Notes: a model not told the origin generated them from the letters alone. A stretch of 50,575 nt of DNA from Pseudomonadota bacterium (GCA_021822385.1 JAKARC010000017.1:1-50575), one strand, 5' to 3'; positions 25,768-35,032 are shown, counted from the stretch's first letter. Translations and numbers: made by a program.

Positions 25768-25919
25768 GGCTGCGGAATTCCTAGATCGGTCGGATGCTGT
25801 GCCGGGCCACCCCTACCTGCACCGGCTCGATTCGCGCTGGATGCGAGTGGTGTCGTTCGATCACGGGCGCAGGCTTTGATGGGCGGAACTTAGGCACGCA
25901 CAATTATAGCGTTACCGGG

Positions 25920-25925
25920 TACAAT
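25920..25925 (+). promoter_or_regulatory. -10 element of the tRNA-Ile gene
   Basis: TACAAT at 25920-25925 ends 10 bases before the mature tRNA 5' end, giving a leader of only a few bases. No good -35 hexamer was found at 16-18 bases. Confidence 0.4.
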
Positions 25926-25935
25926 ACTGCGCCAT

Positions 25936-26291
25936 GGGCCTGTAGCACAGCGGTTAGTGCAGGGGACTCATCAAAAAATGGTGCCTGGGCGTGGAAACGC
26001 GTCCAGTGGACGGGATGAATTCAGGGGAACCTGCGAGTTGCGGAGCGTCTCCGCCTCATGGCAATCCTGAGCCGAGCCGGCGGTACACCGCCGGAAGGTG
26101 CAGAGACTACCTGAGGGCTGCAGTGCCCTTAATGACAGGCAGGAGCATCCCGCACCCCCACGGACCCGGTTGCGACGGTGCCAAGCGCCGCCGTGCCGCG
26201 TTCACGGGTGAAGAGATAGTCCACTCCTGGCGGAAACGCCGGGGCAGAGTGAATCCCTTGGTCGTAGGTTCGAATCCTACCAGGCCCACCA
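25936..26291 (+). tRNA. tRNA-Ile (CAU, lysidine-type) interrupted by a group I intron
   Basis: Exon 1 is 25936-25971 and exon 2 is 26252-26291. Joined, they give a 76-base tRNA: acceptor GGGCCTG/CAGGCCC, D arm GCAC/GTGC, anticodon stem GGGGA/TCCCT, loop CTCATAA, T arm GTAGG/CCTAC, discriminator A and encoded CCA. The anticodon is CAT. The segments ACTCATAATC and CTTGGTCG match the minor isoleucine tRNA (E. coli ileX type), whose C34 becomes lysidine and reads AUA, rather than elongator or initiator tRNA-Met. The insertion lies exactly after the third anticodon base. Splicing is required to make a working tRNA. Confidence 0.95.
25972..26251 (+). ncRNA. Self-splicing group I intron (IC3-like), 280 nt
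   Basis: All core helices can be drawn. P1 pairs exon CAT plus CA with TGGTG (25979-25983), with the U-G wobble at the 5' splice site. P2 is 25985-26006 with a GGAA loop. P3 pairs 26011-26017 with 26146-26152 (CGGGATG/CATCCCG). P4 pairs TCAGG (26021-26025) with CCTGA (26066-26070). P5 region hairpin GCGGAG/CTCCGC. P6a CCGGCGG/CCGCCGG (26077-26094). P7 GACTA (26105-26109) with TAGTC (26217-26221). P9 26226-26243 with a GAAA loop. The last base is G26251 (omega-G). Known relatives at the same site include the Azoarcus tRNA-Ile intron of about 205 nt; the extra length here lies in a P7.1-like hairpin (26110-26139) and an enlarged P8. No endonuclease gene is present. Confidence 0.94.
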
Positions 26292-26829
26292 TTAGCTGAT
26301 CTCTCGGGCCCGCACATCCCGTGAATTCAGATCTCCTGACAAGGCTCGTTTGTAAAATGTCTGGATTTGGGGCGATCCGCGGGCAGAGGCGATGCCGCGG
26401 CCGGCGGATGTCCTGGGGCAGCGGGCCCGATGCGCGGCGGCCGCGCTTCCGTCGCACCATTTCCGCTACGGCATAACGCTCCCGGTACCAGCGCGTCCGC
26501 TCGGACCTGCCGTAGGCCGGTGCGTGTCATGGTGGTTGTCGCCTGTTTCATGCGGCAGGCTTCGAGTTATGAAGGTTCTCGGCCGCCGCCTTGATCACTG
26601 TGTCGCGCCTGGGACTGAGCGTGACGACGGCGATCGGATTCCAATTTCGGGTGTGCCGTGCCCGGCACCGCGAGTTTTCGGCCCGTGTGCGCTCCCGATG
26701 AGGAGTATCCGGGGATCCTGCTGCGGGCTCATACAGTGGGCGCATGAGTCCTGCTGCCCGCGCTTGCGCGCCGGACGATTCAGCTTCGGCGCGTGAGGCC
26801 CGCAGGTTGCGCTGCGTGGCTCAGTTGCT
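26292..26829. other. Intergenic, nothing recognised
   Basis: About 540 bases between tRNA-Ile and the sigma-54 activator frame. Open frames exist on both strands, but none has a recognisable motif; the longest minus-strand one runs antisense through the tRNA. The sequence is GC-rich like the backbone. No convincing terminator follows the tRNA. It could contain a decayed gene. Confidence 0.45.
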
Positions 26830-28050
26830 ATGATCGGTTCAACTGCTTTGTGCGTTGGCGGAGGTGACGCAAGGCGTTTTGACAGCAATCCATGTATACC
26901 AGATGGCGCCGAATGTGCGGACAACGTGTTCGTGCACGGTCACTCGACGGGGAGGTGCGAGTGCCGCAGCGCTCGTGACTTTGGCGCACTCGTCCGGTGT
27001 GGCGAATGCGACAACCGTGCGCACCGTGCGCGAACGCGCCTGGATGCTGCGCGGCCGGGGCGCGCAGTGAGTGCCGCGGATGCTGCGCGGGCCGATCTGC
27101 GCGAGGATTTCCACGGCATGATCGGTCGCAGTCCGGTCATGCTCGCACTCTACGAACAGATTCGTCAGATCGCTCGCGCTGGCGGCTCAGTACTGATTCG
27201 TGGCGAGAGCGGGGTGGGCAAGGAGCTTGTCACCCGCGCTCTGCATGCCGAGAGCGATCGGGCCGCCGGTCCATTCATACCGGTGAATTGTGCCGGCATA
27301 CCCACCGAGCTGCTCGAGAGCGAGCTGTTTGGCCATGCGAGCGGGGCTTTTACAGGCGCGCAGCAGGCGCGTCGCGGCCTGTTCGCCGAAGCCCATGGCG
27401 GGATGCTCCTGCTCGATGAGATTGCCGAACTCGAGCCACAAATGCAGGCGAAACTACTGCGTGTGCTGCAGGACGGCCAGGTTCGCCCGCTCGGCGCCAA
27501 TCTGGAGCGGCGCGTCGACGTGCGGGTGGTGGCGGCGACCAACCGTGATCTCGAACATGATGTCGCGCGCGGGCGCTTCCGCGCGGATCTGTTCTTTCGC
27601 CTAGCGACTTTCGATGTTCACGTTCCGCCCCTGCGCGAACGGGGTGAGGATTTGCACCGACTGGCAGCGCACTTTGCACGCCGCTTCAGCGAGCAGATCG
27701 GCCGCGAGCCGCTGGCGTTGAGCGCGGCAGCGTTGAGTCTGTTGTCAGCCTATCGTTTCCCGGGCAACGTCCGGGAACTGGCCAACCTGATCGAACGGGC
27801 GGTCACGTTATGCCCGGGTACGCAGATCATGCCAACCGATCTGCCGCAGACCGTGCACGCGCGCTCGGCTGGAATTCCTGGAGGCTCGGTGCATGAAGGC
27901 ACGCCTGCGGACACTGTGATGCCGACGCTGCGGCAGATGCAGTTGCGCTACGTGCACTACGTGCTCGATCAGGTCGATGGCAACAAGCGCCGCGCGGCAC
28001 AGGTTCTCGGCATAGGGCGGCGCACGCTGTATCGATATCTCGCCAATTGA
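26830..28050 (+). CDS. Sigma-54-dependent transcriptional activator (NtrC/Fis type), no recognisable sensor domain
   Basis: The AAA+ bEBP domain begins at about residue 97: FHGMIGRSPVMLALYEQI, Walker A GESGVGKE, the sigma-54-contacting GAFTGA in a full SGAFTGAQQ, Walker B MLLLDEIAEL, ATNRDL, LFFRLATFDVHVPPLRER and the arginine-finger region. The C-terminus holds a Fis-type helix-turn-helix (NKRRAAQVLGIGRRTLYRYLAN). The protein therefore melts RpoN promoters using ATP. The 95 residues before the domain look non-conserved and Cys/Arg-rich, unlike a receiver, GAF or PAS domain; the true start may be GTG 27067, giving a sensor-less activator. No partner kinase or clear target is adjacent. Confidence 0.85.
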   Translation: MIGSTALCVGGGDARRFDSNPCIPDGAECADNVFVHGHSTGRCECRSARDFGALVRCGECDNRAHRARTRLDAARPGRAVSAADAARADLREDFHGMIGRSPVMLALYEQIRQIARAGGSVLIRGESGVGKELVTRALHAESDRAAGPFIPVNCAGIPTELLESELFGHASGAFTGAQQARRGLFAEAHGGMLLLDEIAELEPQMQAKLLRVLQDGQVRPLGANLERRVDVRVVAATNRDLEHDVARGRFRADLFFRLATFDVHVPPLRERGEDLHRLAAHFARRFSEQIGREPLALSAAALSLLSAYRFPGNVRELANLIERAVTLCPGTQIMPTDLPQTVHARSAGIPGGSVHEGTPADTVMPTLRQMQLRYVHYVLDQVDGNKRRAAQVLGIGRRTLYRYLAN

Positions 28051-28236
28051 GGTGGCCATTTGCGGCCGCACATCGTGTCGATATGGCACATGTGTCGATC
28101 GGGAACGCATCGCAGGGTCGCGCGCCCGCGAGGATGCGCCTATGGCTGCAGCAGGAGCGGGGTTTCGGCCCATGGCGTGAGCGGCACGAGGCTTGCATGG
28201 TCATCCTCCGGACCGTTCAATCATAAGGAGACCCTG

Positions 28237-28614
28237 ATGCAGGTTAATTTCAAGATCCCGACTGTTGTCCTGGGCGTATCCGCGCTGCTGCTCAGCGCTG
28301 CGGCCTGTGCTCAGCAATACGCTTCCCCGCCGCAACAGCCGGCGGCGCAGTCCACCGCGCAGCCCCATTTGAGCGCTCGGACCCTGGCGAAGTTCAAGCG
28401 CGCATATGACTCGGTGAAGGCGATCGAGCATAAATTCTCAGCTGCGGTGCGCGCGACGCACAATACTCAGGATGCACTGAAGCTGCGCGAGCAGGCACAG
28501 ACGCAGATGGTGACTGCGGTGCAATCGACCGGACTGACCATTCCGGAGTTCAACGACATGATGATGCTGATGCAGCGCGAACCGGCTCTGCGCAAGAAAA
28601 TCCTCGGTCACTGA
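28237..28614 (+). CDS. Secreted DUF4168-like protein
   Basis: A 125-residue protein with a signal peptide (IPTVVLGVSALLLSAAACA) and a Gln/Pro/Ala-rich spacer, then a helical DUF4168-type domain: LSARTLAKFKRAYDSVKAIEHKF, ALKLREQAQTQMVTAVQSTGLTIPEFNDMMMLMQREPALRKKIL. The AC at the signal end could be a lipobox (AAACA is imperfect). AAGGAG at 28224-28229 is 7 bases from the ATG. Periplasmic and of unknown function; it follows the sigma-54 activator by 186 bases and may or may not be its target. Confidence 0.85.
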   Translation: MQVNFKIPTVVLGVSALLLSAAACAQQYASPPQQPAAQSTAQPHLSARTLAKFKRAYDSVKAIEHKFSAAVRATHNTQDALKLREQAQTQMVTAVQSTGLTIPEFNDMMMLMQREPALRKKILGH

Positions 28615-28635
28615 ACTCACACCCGCTGCATGACG

Positions 28636-28662
28636 GCGCAGGCCCGGTCTTCGGGCTTGCGC
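28636..28662 (+). terminator. Strong hairpin after the DUF4168 gene
   Basis: An 11-bp stem, GCGCAGGCCCG against CGGGCTTGCGC with one G-T wobble, and a 5-base loop, 21 bases after the stop at 28614. No T-run follows, so it is either a rho-assisted terminator or a 3'-end stabilising hairpin. Confidence 0.45.
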
Positions 28663-28718
28663 TGCCATGCCTGCGCAAATGACGAGAGCTGCCCATTCGT
28701 CTGGCCGACTGTCCGGGT

Positions 28719-28737
28719 GCCGCGCCAGTGGCGCGGC
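28719..28737. other. Perfect 8-bp inverted repeat
   Basis: GCCGCGCC, loop AGT, GGCGCGGC, in the gap before the alcohol dehydrogenase gene. No T-tract on either strand. It may be a structural hairpin or part of the upstream termination region. Confidence 0.35.
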
Positions 28738-28823
28738 CGTCTCCGTGCTGCTATTTTCGAATTCAATGTCGTTGCCCGGCGCGGCCGGGAGCGGCCAGCG
28801 CAGCAGCTACACTAGGAGCAGTC

Positions 28824-29855
28824 ATGGCACAGACTCGGACGGACGGCACGATGAGGGTCGCGCAGGTGAGCGCTCCGGGCGGAGCATTCGAGATCGTGAG
28901 GCGCCCGATCCCCGATCCGCAACCGGGCGAGGTCAGGGTCAAGGTCGAGGCGTGCGGTATCTGCCACAGCGATGCCTTCACGCAGGAGGGGACATGGCCC
29001 GGAATACAGTACCCGCGCGTGCCCGGCCATGAAATTGCCGGTGTCATCGACGCGGTCGGCGCAGGGGTTGGCGAGTGGCGCGTTGGACGGCGGGTGGGCG
29101 TCGGCTGGCACGGTGGTCATGACAAGAGCTGCCCTGCCTGCCGGCGGGGCGATTTTGGCAATTGCCGCAACCTGCGCGTTCCCGGCATCAGTTATGACGG
29201 CGGATATGCCGAGTACATGATCGCACCCGTCGAGGCGCTTGCGACCATGCCCGATGGATTGCAGTCCGCGGAGGCCGCCCCGCTCTTGTGCGCCGGCATC
29301 ACGACATTCAATGCGCTGCGCAACAGCGGTGCCCGCCCCGGGGATACCGTCGCCGTGCTCGGGATCGGGGGGCTGGGCCATCTCGGGGTCCAGTTTGCGA
29401 GCAAGTTCGGCTTCCGGGTGGTCGCAATCAGCCGCGGTGCCCATAACGCCCCCCTGGCACGCAAGCTTGGAGCGAGTCATTACATCGACAGTACCGCTGA
29501 ACCCGTCGCAGACGCACTGCAGAAACTCGGGGGCGCGCACGTCATCCTGGCGACGCCGCCGAACGCCAAGTCCATGAGCGCGGTCATCGACGGGTTGGCC
29601 CCGCACGGCACGCTGATCGTGGTCGGGGCGGATTTCGCCCCCATCGAGGTGACGCCGCTGCAGCTGATCGGCGGCAGCCGCTCCATCCGGGGTTGGGCAT
29701 CAGGCGTCCCGAGCGACTCGGAAGACACGCTGCGCTTCGCGGAATTGTCCGGCGTCCGCCCGATGATCGAGACCTACCCGCTCGAGCAGGCCGCGGAGGC
29801 GTATGCGCGCATGATGAGCGGGAAGGCGCAGTACCGGGTCGTGTTGACCCTGTGA
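28824..29855 (+). CDS. Zinc-dependent alcohol dehydrogenase (MDR superfamily)
   Basis: A 343-residue medium-chain dehydrogenase oxidising alcohols or reducing aldehydes with NAD(P)H. Catalytic zinc ligands are in ACGICHSDAF and PGHEIAG; the coenzyme site is VAVLGIGGLGHLGVQFASKFG. The structural-zinc lobe reads GGHDKSCPACRRGDFGNC, with only three of the usual four cysteines (Asp at the first position), a variant seen in a common bacterial subgroup. AGGAG at 28814-28818 is a good SD for ATG 28824. The substrate cannot be assigned; cinnamyl-alcohol-type and simple alcohols are both possible. Confidence 0.91.
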   Translation: MAQTRTDGTMRVAQVSAPGGAFEIVRRPIPDPQPGEVRVKVEACGICHSDAFTQEGTWPGIQYPRVPGHEIAGVIDAVGAGVGEWRVGRRVGVGWHGGHDKSCPACRRGDFGNCRNLRVPGISYDGGYAEYMIAPVEALATMPDGLQSAEAAPLLCAGITTFNALRNSGARPGDTVAVLGIGGLGHLGVQFASKFGFRVVAISRGAHNAPLARKLGASHYIDSTAEPVADALQKLGGAHVILATPPNAKSMSAVIDGLAPHGTLIVVGADFAPIEVTPLQLIGGSRSIRGWASGVPSDSEDTLRFAELSGVRPMIETYPLEQAAEAYARMMSGKAQYRVVLTL

Positions 29856-29944
29856 GGGGTGGTCCTGCGCCGCGGCCCGTAAATCGGCCAGCGAGGCGGC
29901 GCGGAGCGGCTAGAATCAGCGACAGATTTCCAGTGGAGTCAGCG

Positions 29945-30220
29945 ATGAGCCCAGGGCCGACGAGTGAAGAGAGTTTGCGCGAGCTTCTGGCCAGGGTGCA
30001 CCAGCGGTTGAGTCAGGCCGGCTCGATCGACGAGGAGTCTCGCCGGATGTTGGCCACCTTGGTGCACGACATCGGTCGCGCGCTCGGCCGCGGGACCACC
30101 GATGTGGCCGGTCACGTGCCACACCTCGAGTCCCTGATCGTGCGCTTCGAAACGGACCACCCGGGGCTGGCGGAACTTCTGCGCCAACTGATCGACGCAC
30201 TGGGCAAGTTCGGCATCTAG
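29945..30220 (+). CDS. DUF4404-family small protein
   Basis: A 91-residue helical protein: SEESLRELLARVHQRLSQAGSIDEESRRMLATLVHDIGRAL followed by ESLIVRFETDHPGLAELLRQLIDALGKFGI, the layout of DUF4404 proteins of unknown function. It is convergent with rpoD, ending 18 bases from its stop, and follows the dehydrogenase gene by 89 bases. Confidence 0.8.
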   Translation: MSPGPTSEESLRELLARVHQRLSQAGSIDEESRRMLATLVHDIGRALGRGTTDVAGHVPHLESLIVRFETDHPGLAELLRQLIDALGKFGI

Positions 30221-30238
30221 TGCCGGAGCGCCCCGTGG

Positions 30239-32311
30239 TCAGTCCTCCATCAGAAAGCTTCTGAGCTGCTCGCTGCGGCTGGGGTGGCGCAGCTTGCGCA
30301 GCGCCTTGGCCTCGATTTGCCGAATCCGTTCGCGCGTGACGTCGAACTGTTTGCCGACCTCCTCCAGAGTGTGATCGGTATTCATGTCGATGCCAAAGCG
30401 CATGCGCAACACCTTTGCCTCACGCGGGGTGAGCTGGGCCAGGACGGCATGTGTGGTCTCACGCAGCGACTCCATGGTGGCCTGGTCGATCGGCGAGGCA
30501 ACCGACGTGTCCTCAATGAAATCCCCGAGATGAGAGTCCTCGTCGTCGCCTATCGGCGTTTCCATGGAGATCGGCTCCTTGGCGATCTTCAGGACCTTGC
30601 GCACCTTGTCCTCCGGCATCTCCATCCGCACGGCCAATTCCTCCGGCGTCGGCTCCCGCCCCATCTCCTGGAGCATCTGCCGTGAAATCCGGTTGAGCTT
30701 GTTGATCGTCTCGATCATGTGCACGGGGATGCGGATGGTACGCGCCTGGTCCGCGATCGAGCGGGTGATGGCCTGACGGATCCACCAGGTCGCATAGGTG
30801 CTGAATTTGTAGCCGCGCCGGTATTCGAACTTGTCGACCGCCTTCATCAGGCCGATGTTGCCTTCCTGAATGAGGTCGAGGAATTGCAGACCGCGGTTGG
30901 TGTACTTTTTGGCGATCGAGATCACCAGGCGCAGGTTCGCCTCGACCATTTCTTTCTTGGCCCGACGCGCCTTGGCCTCTCCGATTGAGACCTCGCGGTT
31001 GATTTCCTTGATCTCGTTGATCGACAGATGCAGCTCCCGCTCGGCGGCGGTCAGCCGGCTCTGGCGATTGGAGATCTCATGCTCGAGTCGGGCGAGTGCG
31101 GCGGAGTACTTCTTGCCCGCCTTGATGTGCTTGCTCAGCCAACGCGGATTCGTCTCGTTCTTTGGGAAGCTCGCGATGAATTCCTTACGCGGCATACCGC
31201 AATCGCGCACCGCCAGGCTCATGATCTCCTTCTCGATCTGGCGGATTTCACGGATCTGGCCGCGCAGGTTGGCAATCAACGCATCGAACATGCGCGGCGA
31301 CAACTTCAGCTCGAGGAATTCATCGGCGACTTTCTTGCGCAGCTTCAGCACTTTGGGCTCGTGCGCCCCATGCTTGTCGATTGCCGTGAGCATCTGCGCA
31401 TAACCTTTGGCGATGCGCGCGAACCGCTCGGCGGCCTCCTGCGGATCCGGTCCGGAGTCTACGGCTTCTTCCTCCGCGTCGCCGCTGTCATCGTCGGCCT
31501 CGTCCTCGTCGGACTCCTCGGCGGCGGCCACCTCAACCTTGGTGGGATTTTGTGGCTGGGCAATGACATCCGGCGCATTGGGATCGACGAATCCGACGAT
31601 CACGTCAACCAGACGCGTTTGACCTGTCTTGACCGGCTCGTACGCCTTCAGGAGGCAGTCGTAGGTCAGCGGGAACATCGCCAGCTGGCGCCGCACGGCT
31701 TCGAGCCCTTCCTCGATGCGCCGCGCGATGCGGATCTCGCCCTCACGCGTCAGCAGCTCCACCGTGCCCATCTCGCGCATGTACATGCGGACCGGATCGG
31801 TGGTGCGACCAAGCTCGGCATCGAGTGCTGCCAATACCGCGGCAGCCTCTTCAATGGCCTCCTCATCTGCAGGCGCCGACGGCTCTCCGGCGAGCAACGA
31901 CTCGGTATCCGGTGCTTTCTCGTACACCGGAATGCCCATTTCGTTGATCGTGTTGACGATGTCCTCGATCTGCTCCGGATCGACAATTTCCGAGGGCAGA
32001 TGATCGTTCACCTGCGCATAGGTGAGATATCCCTGTTCCTTGCCACGGGCGATGAGCAGCTTCAGCTGCGATTGCCGGTCCTCCGGTATCGCCGCCGCGC
32101 GCCGCTCGACCGGCGCCCGCTTGTCTACGGGCGGATGACGCATCTGCGCCGGGCTTTCCGGTACGCCGGCGGAGCGTTCGGAGACTGCCTTCTTGGCTGT
32201 TTTGGCGCGTGCCTTGGGAACGGCCGCATGCGTCACTTTGACGGCGGCTTTGGTGTTCCGCGTCGTGGCGCGCTTGTGGGTGCTTGCTGAGGCTTTGGGC
32301 TTGGCTTTCAT
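30239..32311 (-). CDS. rpoD: RNA polymerase primary sigma factor (sigma-70)
   Basis: A 690-residue housekeeping sigma factor. A Lys/Ala-rich head is followed by region 1.1 ([26 protein letters not shown]), 1.2 ([31 protein letters not shown]), an acidic non-conserved insert with a [15 protein letters not shown] run, region 2 ([56 protein letters not shown]), region 3 and region 4 ([15 protein letters not shown] and [16 protein letters not shown]). Last gene of the rpsU-yqeY-dnaG-rpoD operon, 117 bases downstream of dnaG. Confidence 0.98.
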   Translation of the reverse strand: MKAKPKASASTHKRATTRNTKAAVKVTHAAVPKARAKTAKKAVSERSAGVPESPAQMRHPPVDKRAPVERRAAAIPEDRQSQLKLLIARGKEQGYLTYAQVNDHLPSEIVDPEQIEDIVNTINEMGIPVYEKAPDTESLLAGEPSAPADEEAIEEAAAVLAALDAELGRTTDPVRMYMREMGTVELLTREGEIRIARRIEEGLEAVRRQLAMFPLTYDCLLKAYEPVKTGQTRLVDVIVGFVDPNAPDVIAQPQNPTKVEVAAAEESDEDEADDDSGDAEEEAVDSGPDPQEAAERFARIAKGYAQMLTAIDKHGAHEPKVLKLRKKVADEFLELKLSPRMFDALIANLRGQIREIRQIEKEIMSLAVRDCGMPRKEFIASFPKNETNPRWLSKHIKAGKKYSAALARLEHEISNRQSRLTAAERELHLSINEIKEINREVSIGEAKARRAKKEMVEANLRLVISIAKKYTNRGLQFLDLIQEGNIGLMKAVDKFEYRRGYKFSTYATWWIRQAITRSIADQARTIRIPVHMIETINKLNRISRQMLQEMGREPTPEELAVRMEMPEDKVRKVLKIAKEPISMETPIGDDEDSHLGDFIEDTSVASPIDQATMESLRETTHAVLAQLTPREAKVLRMRFGIDMNTDHTLEEVGKQFDVTRERIRQIEAKALRKLRHPSRSEQLRSFLMED

Positions 32312-32428
32312 TGAATCTCGGCTGAAGTTGGCGGGCTCTGTCCTCCAAGATGCTGGCGGATCAAAGCGGACTCAAGGGGCGCCAAAGAAATTCGCCTAGT
32401 GTATGGGGCTCTCGTGGCCACCACAAGT

Positions 32429-34207
32429 TCACGACGGCGGCAACTTTGGGTCCGGTCGAGGTATCTTCTTTGTAAGCTCTTGAATTTCTTTCAATTCCTG
32501 TTTCGTCAGTGTACCGGACCGACTTTTCATTTCCAGTGCCTTCAACCGCTGCTCCCGGACTCGGGAGGCCAATTTCCCGAGCGCGGCCTTCAGCTCCAGG
32601 GCTGCAGCCGCGGGCTCTTCCAACATGGCCTCGCGCTCAAGCAGTCGCGTCAGATGCTCTCCGCCCGGGCGATCGCGCCAGCGCTCAATGACTTGCGCTG
32701 CAATCTGTAACGGCCGCGCGCGTAAATCATCGAGTACCGCGCGCAATAAATCCGCTCCCGCCTCCTCGCACTGCTCCAATGCGGCGCGCTCGGCGTCCGT
32801 GACGTCTGCGGCGATCGCCGGAAATCGCACCAACCGAGCCAACGCTTGGCGCACCAAGCTGCCCCGTCCTGCACTGCGGCCGGCGCGAGCGGGCGGCGGG
32901 CTTGGCGCCGGTGGCGCCGCCGCTCCGTCGAGCCACAGCTCGCCCAGCCGCGATGCGGATAACCCAACCACTTCGGCCACGCGGGCGATCAACAGTTCCC
33001 GATACACTCCGGCGGGGATCTGGGCAATGAGCGGCCGGGCGGCCTCGGCGAGTCGCGCTCTCCCATCGGCATGCGCCAGGTCCAACTGGCCGGATAACTC
33101 CCGCACGAGATATTCCGAGAGCGGCAGGGCGCCTGCAATTCGTTGCTCGAACGCAGCGCGGCCTTCCGCGCCGACCAGGCTGTCTGGATCATGTCCCTCC
33201 GGCAGGAACAGGAACCGGATCTCGCGCCCTTCGCGGGCCTCGGGCAACGCATGCTGCAACGCGCGCCACGCCGCTCCACGGCCGGCTCGGTCGCCATCGA
33301 AGGCAAAGACCACCGCGCGGACGAGCCGGAAAATGCGCTTCAAGTGCTCTGTGGTGGTTGCAGTACCGAGCGTCGCGACCGCGTAGGTCACGCCCGTCTG
33401 ATGCAATCGCACGACATCCATGTAGCCCTCGACCACCAGCAGCCGACTCAGCGGCCCGCCGCTGCGCGACTCATACAGTCCGTATAATTCGCGGCCCTTG
33501 TGAAATAGTGACGTTTCCGGGGAATTCAAGTACTTGGGCTCGCCGCGGTCGATGACGCGACCCCCGAAAGCAATCACCCGGCCACGGCTGTCCCGGATCG
33601 GAAACATGATGCGGTCCCGGAAGCGATCGTAGTAGCGCTCGGCGGCTGCGGTGCTGTGTTCACGTTCAATGATCAGGCCAGCTTGAGCTAGTACTTGGCG
33701 GTTAGCCTCGCCGCTCCCGAATCGCCTGAGGAGCGTATTCCAGGCGTCCGGCGCATAGCCGATGCCAAAGCGTTGCACGGTTTCCGGAGTCAATCCGCGC
33801 TCGGTGAGATAGCGGCGCGCCCGCGCGTCCTGTGTCAGCCGCTCGGCGTAATAGGCCGCGACGCGACCCATGAGGTCATACACTGTCGTGTCCACGGGAG
33901 GGGCGCCGCCGCTGCCTTCGTGCGGCACGGTCAGGCCGAGTCGGGCCGCGAGGTCTTCCACTGCCTCGGGAAACGACATATGGTCGTAGTCCATGAGGAA
34001 GCGCAGCGCGGTGCCGTGGGCGCCGCAGCCGAAGCAGTGATAGAACTGCTTCTCAGGACTGACCCAGAACGAGGCGGTCTTTTCAGTATGGAATGGGCAG
34101 CAGGCCTTGTATTCGCGGCCGGCCTTGGTCAGCGGCACCCGCGCACCGACCACCTCCACGAGGTCCGTGCGTGCGATCAGCTCGTCGATGAAGCTCTGGG
34201 GGATGAT
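32429..34207 (-). CDS. dnaG: DNA primase, apparent non-canonical (ATC) start
   Basis: Makes RNA primers at the replication fork. The zinc-binding domain shows CCPFHTEKTASF and FYHCFGCGAHG; the TOPRIM core shows LLVVEGYMDVVRLHQTG and FAFDGDRAGRGA; a C-terminal helicase-binding region follows. The conserved N-terminal [15 protein letters not shown] is encoded from 34204 to 34160, but no ATG, GTG or TTG occurs in this frame for more than 40 codons upstream. Either ATC at 34207-34205 initiates, giving a 592-residue protein, or translation starts at GTG 34159 and loses 16 residues. The listed start assumes ATC. The 5' end overlaps yqeY by 31 bases. Confidence 0.93.
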   Translation of the reverse strand: MIPQSFIDELIARTDLVEVVGARVPLTKAGREYKACCPFHTEKTASFWVSPEKQFYHCFGCGAHGTALRFLMDYDHMSFPEAVEDLAARLGLTVPHEGSGGAPPVDTTVYDLMGRVAAYYAERLTQDARARRYLTERGLTPETVQRFGIGYAPDAWNTLLRRFGSGEANRQVLAQAGLIIEREHSTAAAERYYDRFRDRIMFPIRDSRGRVIAFGGRVIDRGEPKYLNSPETSLFHKGRELYGLYESRSGGPLSRLLVVEGYMDVVRLHQTGVTYAVATLGTATTTEHLKRIFRLVRAVVFAFDGDRAGRGAAWRALQHALPEAREGREIRFLFLPEGHDPDSLVGAEGRAAFEQRIAGALPLSEYLVRELSGQLDLAHADGRARLAEAARPLIAQIPAGVYRELLIARVAEVVGLSASRLGELWLDGAAAPPAPSPPPARAGRSAGRGSLVRQALARLVRFPAIAADVTDAERAALEQCEEAGADLLRAVLDDLRARPLQIAAQVIERWRDRPGGEHLTRLLEREAMLEEPAAAALELKAALGKLASRVREQRLKALEMKSRSGTLTKQELKEIQELTKKIPRPDPKLPPS

Positions 34208-34668
34208 GGTGTTGTGCTCTGCTGGTGACCCAGCTGTTCGCGCACGCGCGCACCCACCACGCTCATGTCGGCTCGGCCCTGGGCCTGCGCTTTGATCGCC
34301 GCCATGACTTTGCCCATATCTTTGACGGAGGTCGCACCGCTGGCCGCGATGGCCTGACGGATGAGGGCATCGACCTCGGCTGCGCTCATTTGCGCCGGCA
34401 GATAGCCCTCGAGTACGGCGATTTCGGCGCGCTCCTTGGCCACCAGGTCGGCACGGCCGCCGGCCTCGAATTGCGTGATGGCCTCCTTGCGCTGCTTGAT
34501 CATCTTCTCCAGCACCGCGAGCACTTGCGCATCATCGAGCGAGACCCGCTCGTCGACTTCACGTTGCTTGATGGCCGCCAGTGCGAGTCGGATGGTGCCA
34601 AGCCGTTCCTTGTCGCCCGAGCGCATCGCGCTCTTCATGTCCTCGGTGATGCTTTGCTTGAGCATCAT
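34177..34668 (-). CDS. yqeY: GatB/YqeY-domain protein
   Basis: A 163-residue helical protein related to the tail domain of amidotransferase Gat[40 protein letters not shown] and [53 protein letters not shown]. It probably binds tRNA, but its role is not settled. GGAGGAG about 9 bases upstream of ATG 34668 is a strong SD. After REQLG, where the family usually stops, it continues with a Ser/Pro/Thr-rich tail that is encoded by the overlap with dnaG and is unlikely to be functional. Confidence 0.93.
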   Translation of the reverse strand: MMLKQSITEDMKSAMRSGDKERLGTIRLALAAIKQREVDERVSLDDAQVLAVLEKMIKQRKEAITQFEAGGRADLVAKERAEIAVLEGYLPAQMSAAEVDALIRQAIAASGATSVKDMGKVMAAIKAQAQGRADMSVVGARVREQLGHQQSTTPSSPRASSTS

Positions 34669-34687
34669 GGGCAGCGGCTCCTCCGGC

Positions 34688-34897
34688 TCAGCGTGCGGGC
34701 CGTACGCCCTCGCGCGAGACTCGCTTCATGTGCCGCTTGATGGCCGCGGCCTTCTTGCGTTTCCGCTCCTGCGTCGGCTTCTCGTAGAATTCACGCCGGC
34801 GCAGCTCCGTGAGGATGCCGGCTTTCTCACAGGCGCGCTTGAAACGCCGCAAGGCGGCATCGAAGTACTCGTTTTCGCGGATACGGACGCTCGGCAT
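34688..34897 (-). CDS. rpsU: 30S ribosomal protein S21
   Basis: A 69-residue basic ribosomal protein ([26 protein letters not shown] to [14 protein letters not shown]), placed near the anti-SD region of 16S rRNA. First gene of the macromolecular synthesis operon, divergent from tsaD. ATG 34897 gives the standard family start; the frame is open further upstream but not conserved. Confidence 0.97.
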   Translation of the reverse strand: MPSVRIRENEYFDAALRRFKRACEKAGILTELRRREFYEKPTQERKRKKAAAIKRHMKRVSREGVRPAR

Positions 34898-35032
34898 CGA
34901 AACCTCTGCAGAATTCTTGTGACCGGATTCCAAAACGCGCCGGGCACCGGAATCTCGGGGCCGCAGCGAGAGAGTCGGAAGGCCGGCAAATGGGCCCGCA
35001 ATTCTAATTCAGGAGTGGGACAAAGGCAAAAA

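Noticed and set aside
26107..26460. Minus-strand frame with MVGLVGFEPTTKGF
   Set aside because: Antisense of tRNA-Ile exon 2; the same phrase recurs wherever a tRNA is translated backwards.
28084..28099. TGGCAC-containing sequence as a sigma-54 promoter for the DUF4168 gene
   Set aside because: The -24 half fits but the -12 GC dinucleotide is absent at the required spacing.
31028..32290. 420-codon plus-strand frame opposite rpoD
   Set aside because: Shadow of a highly conserved sigma-70 gene on the minus strand.
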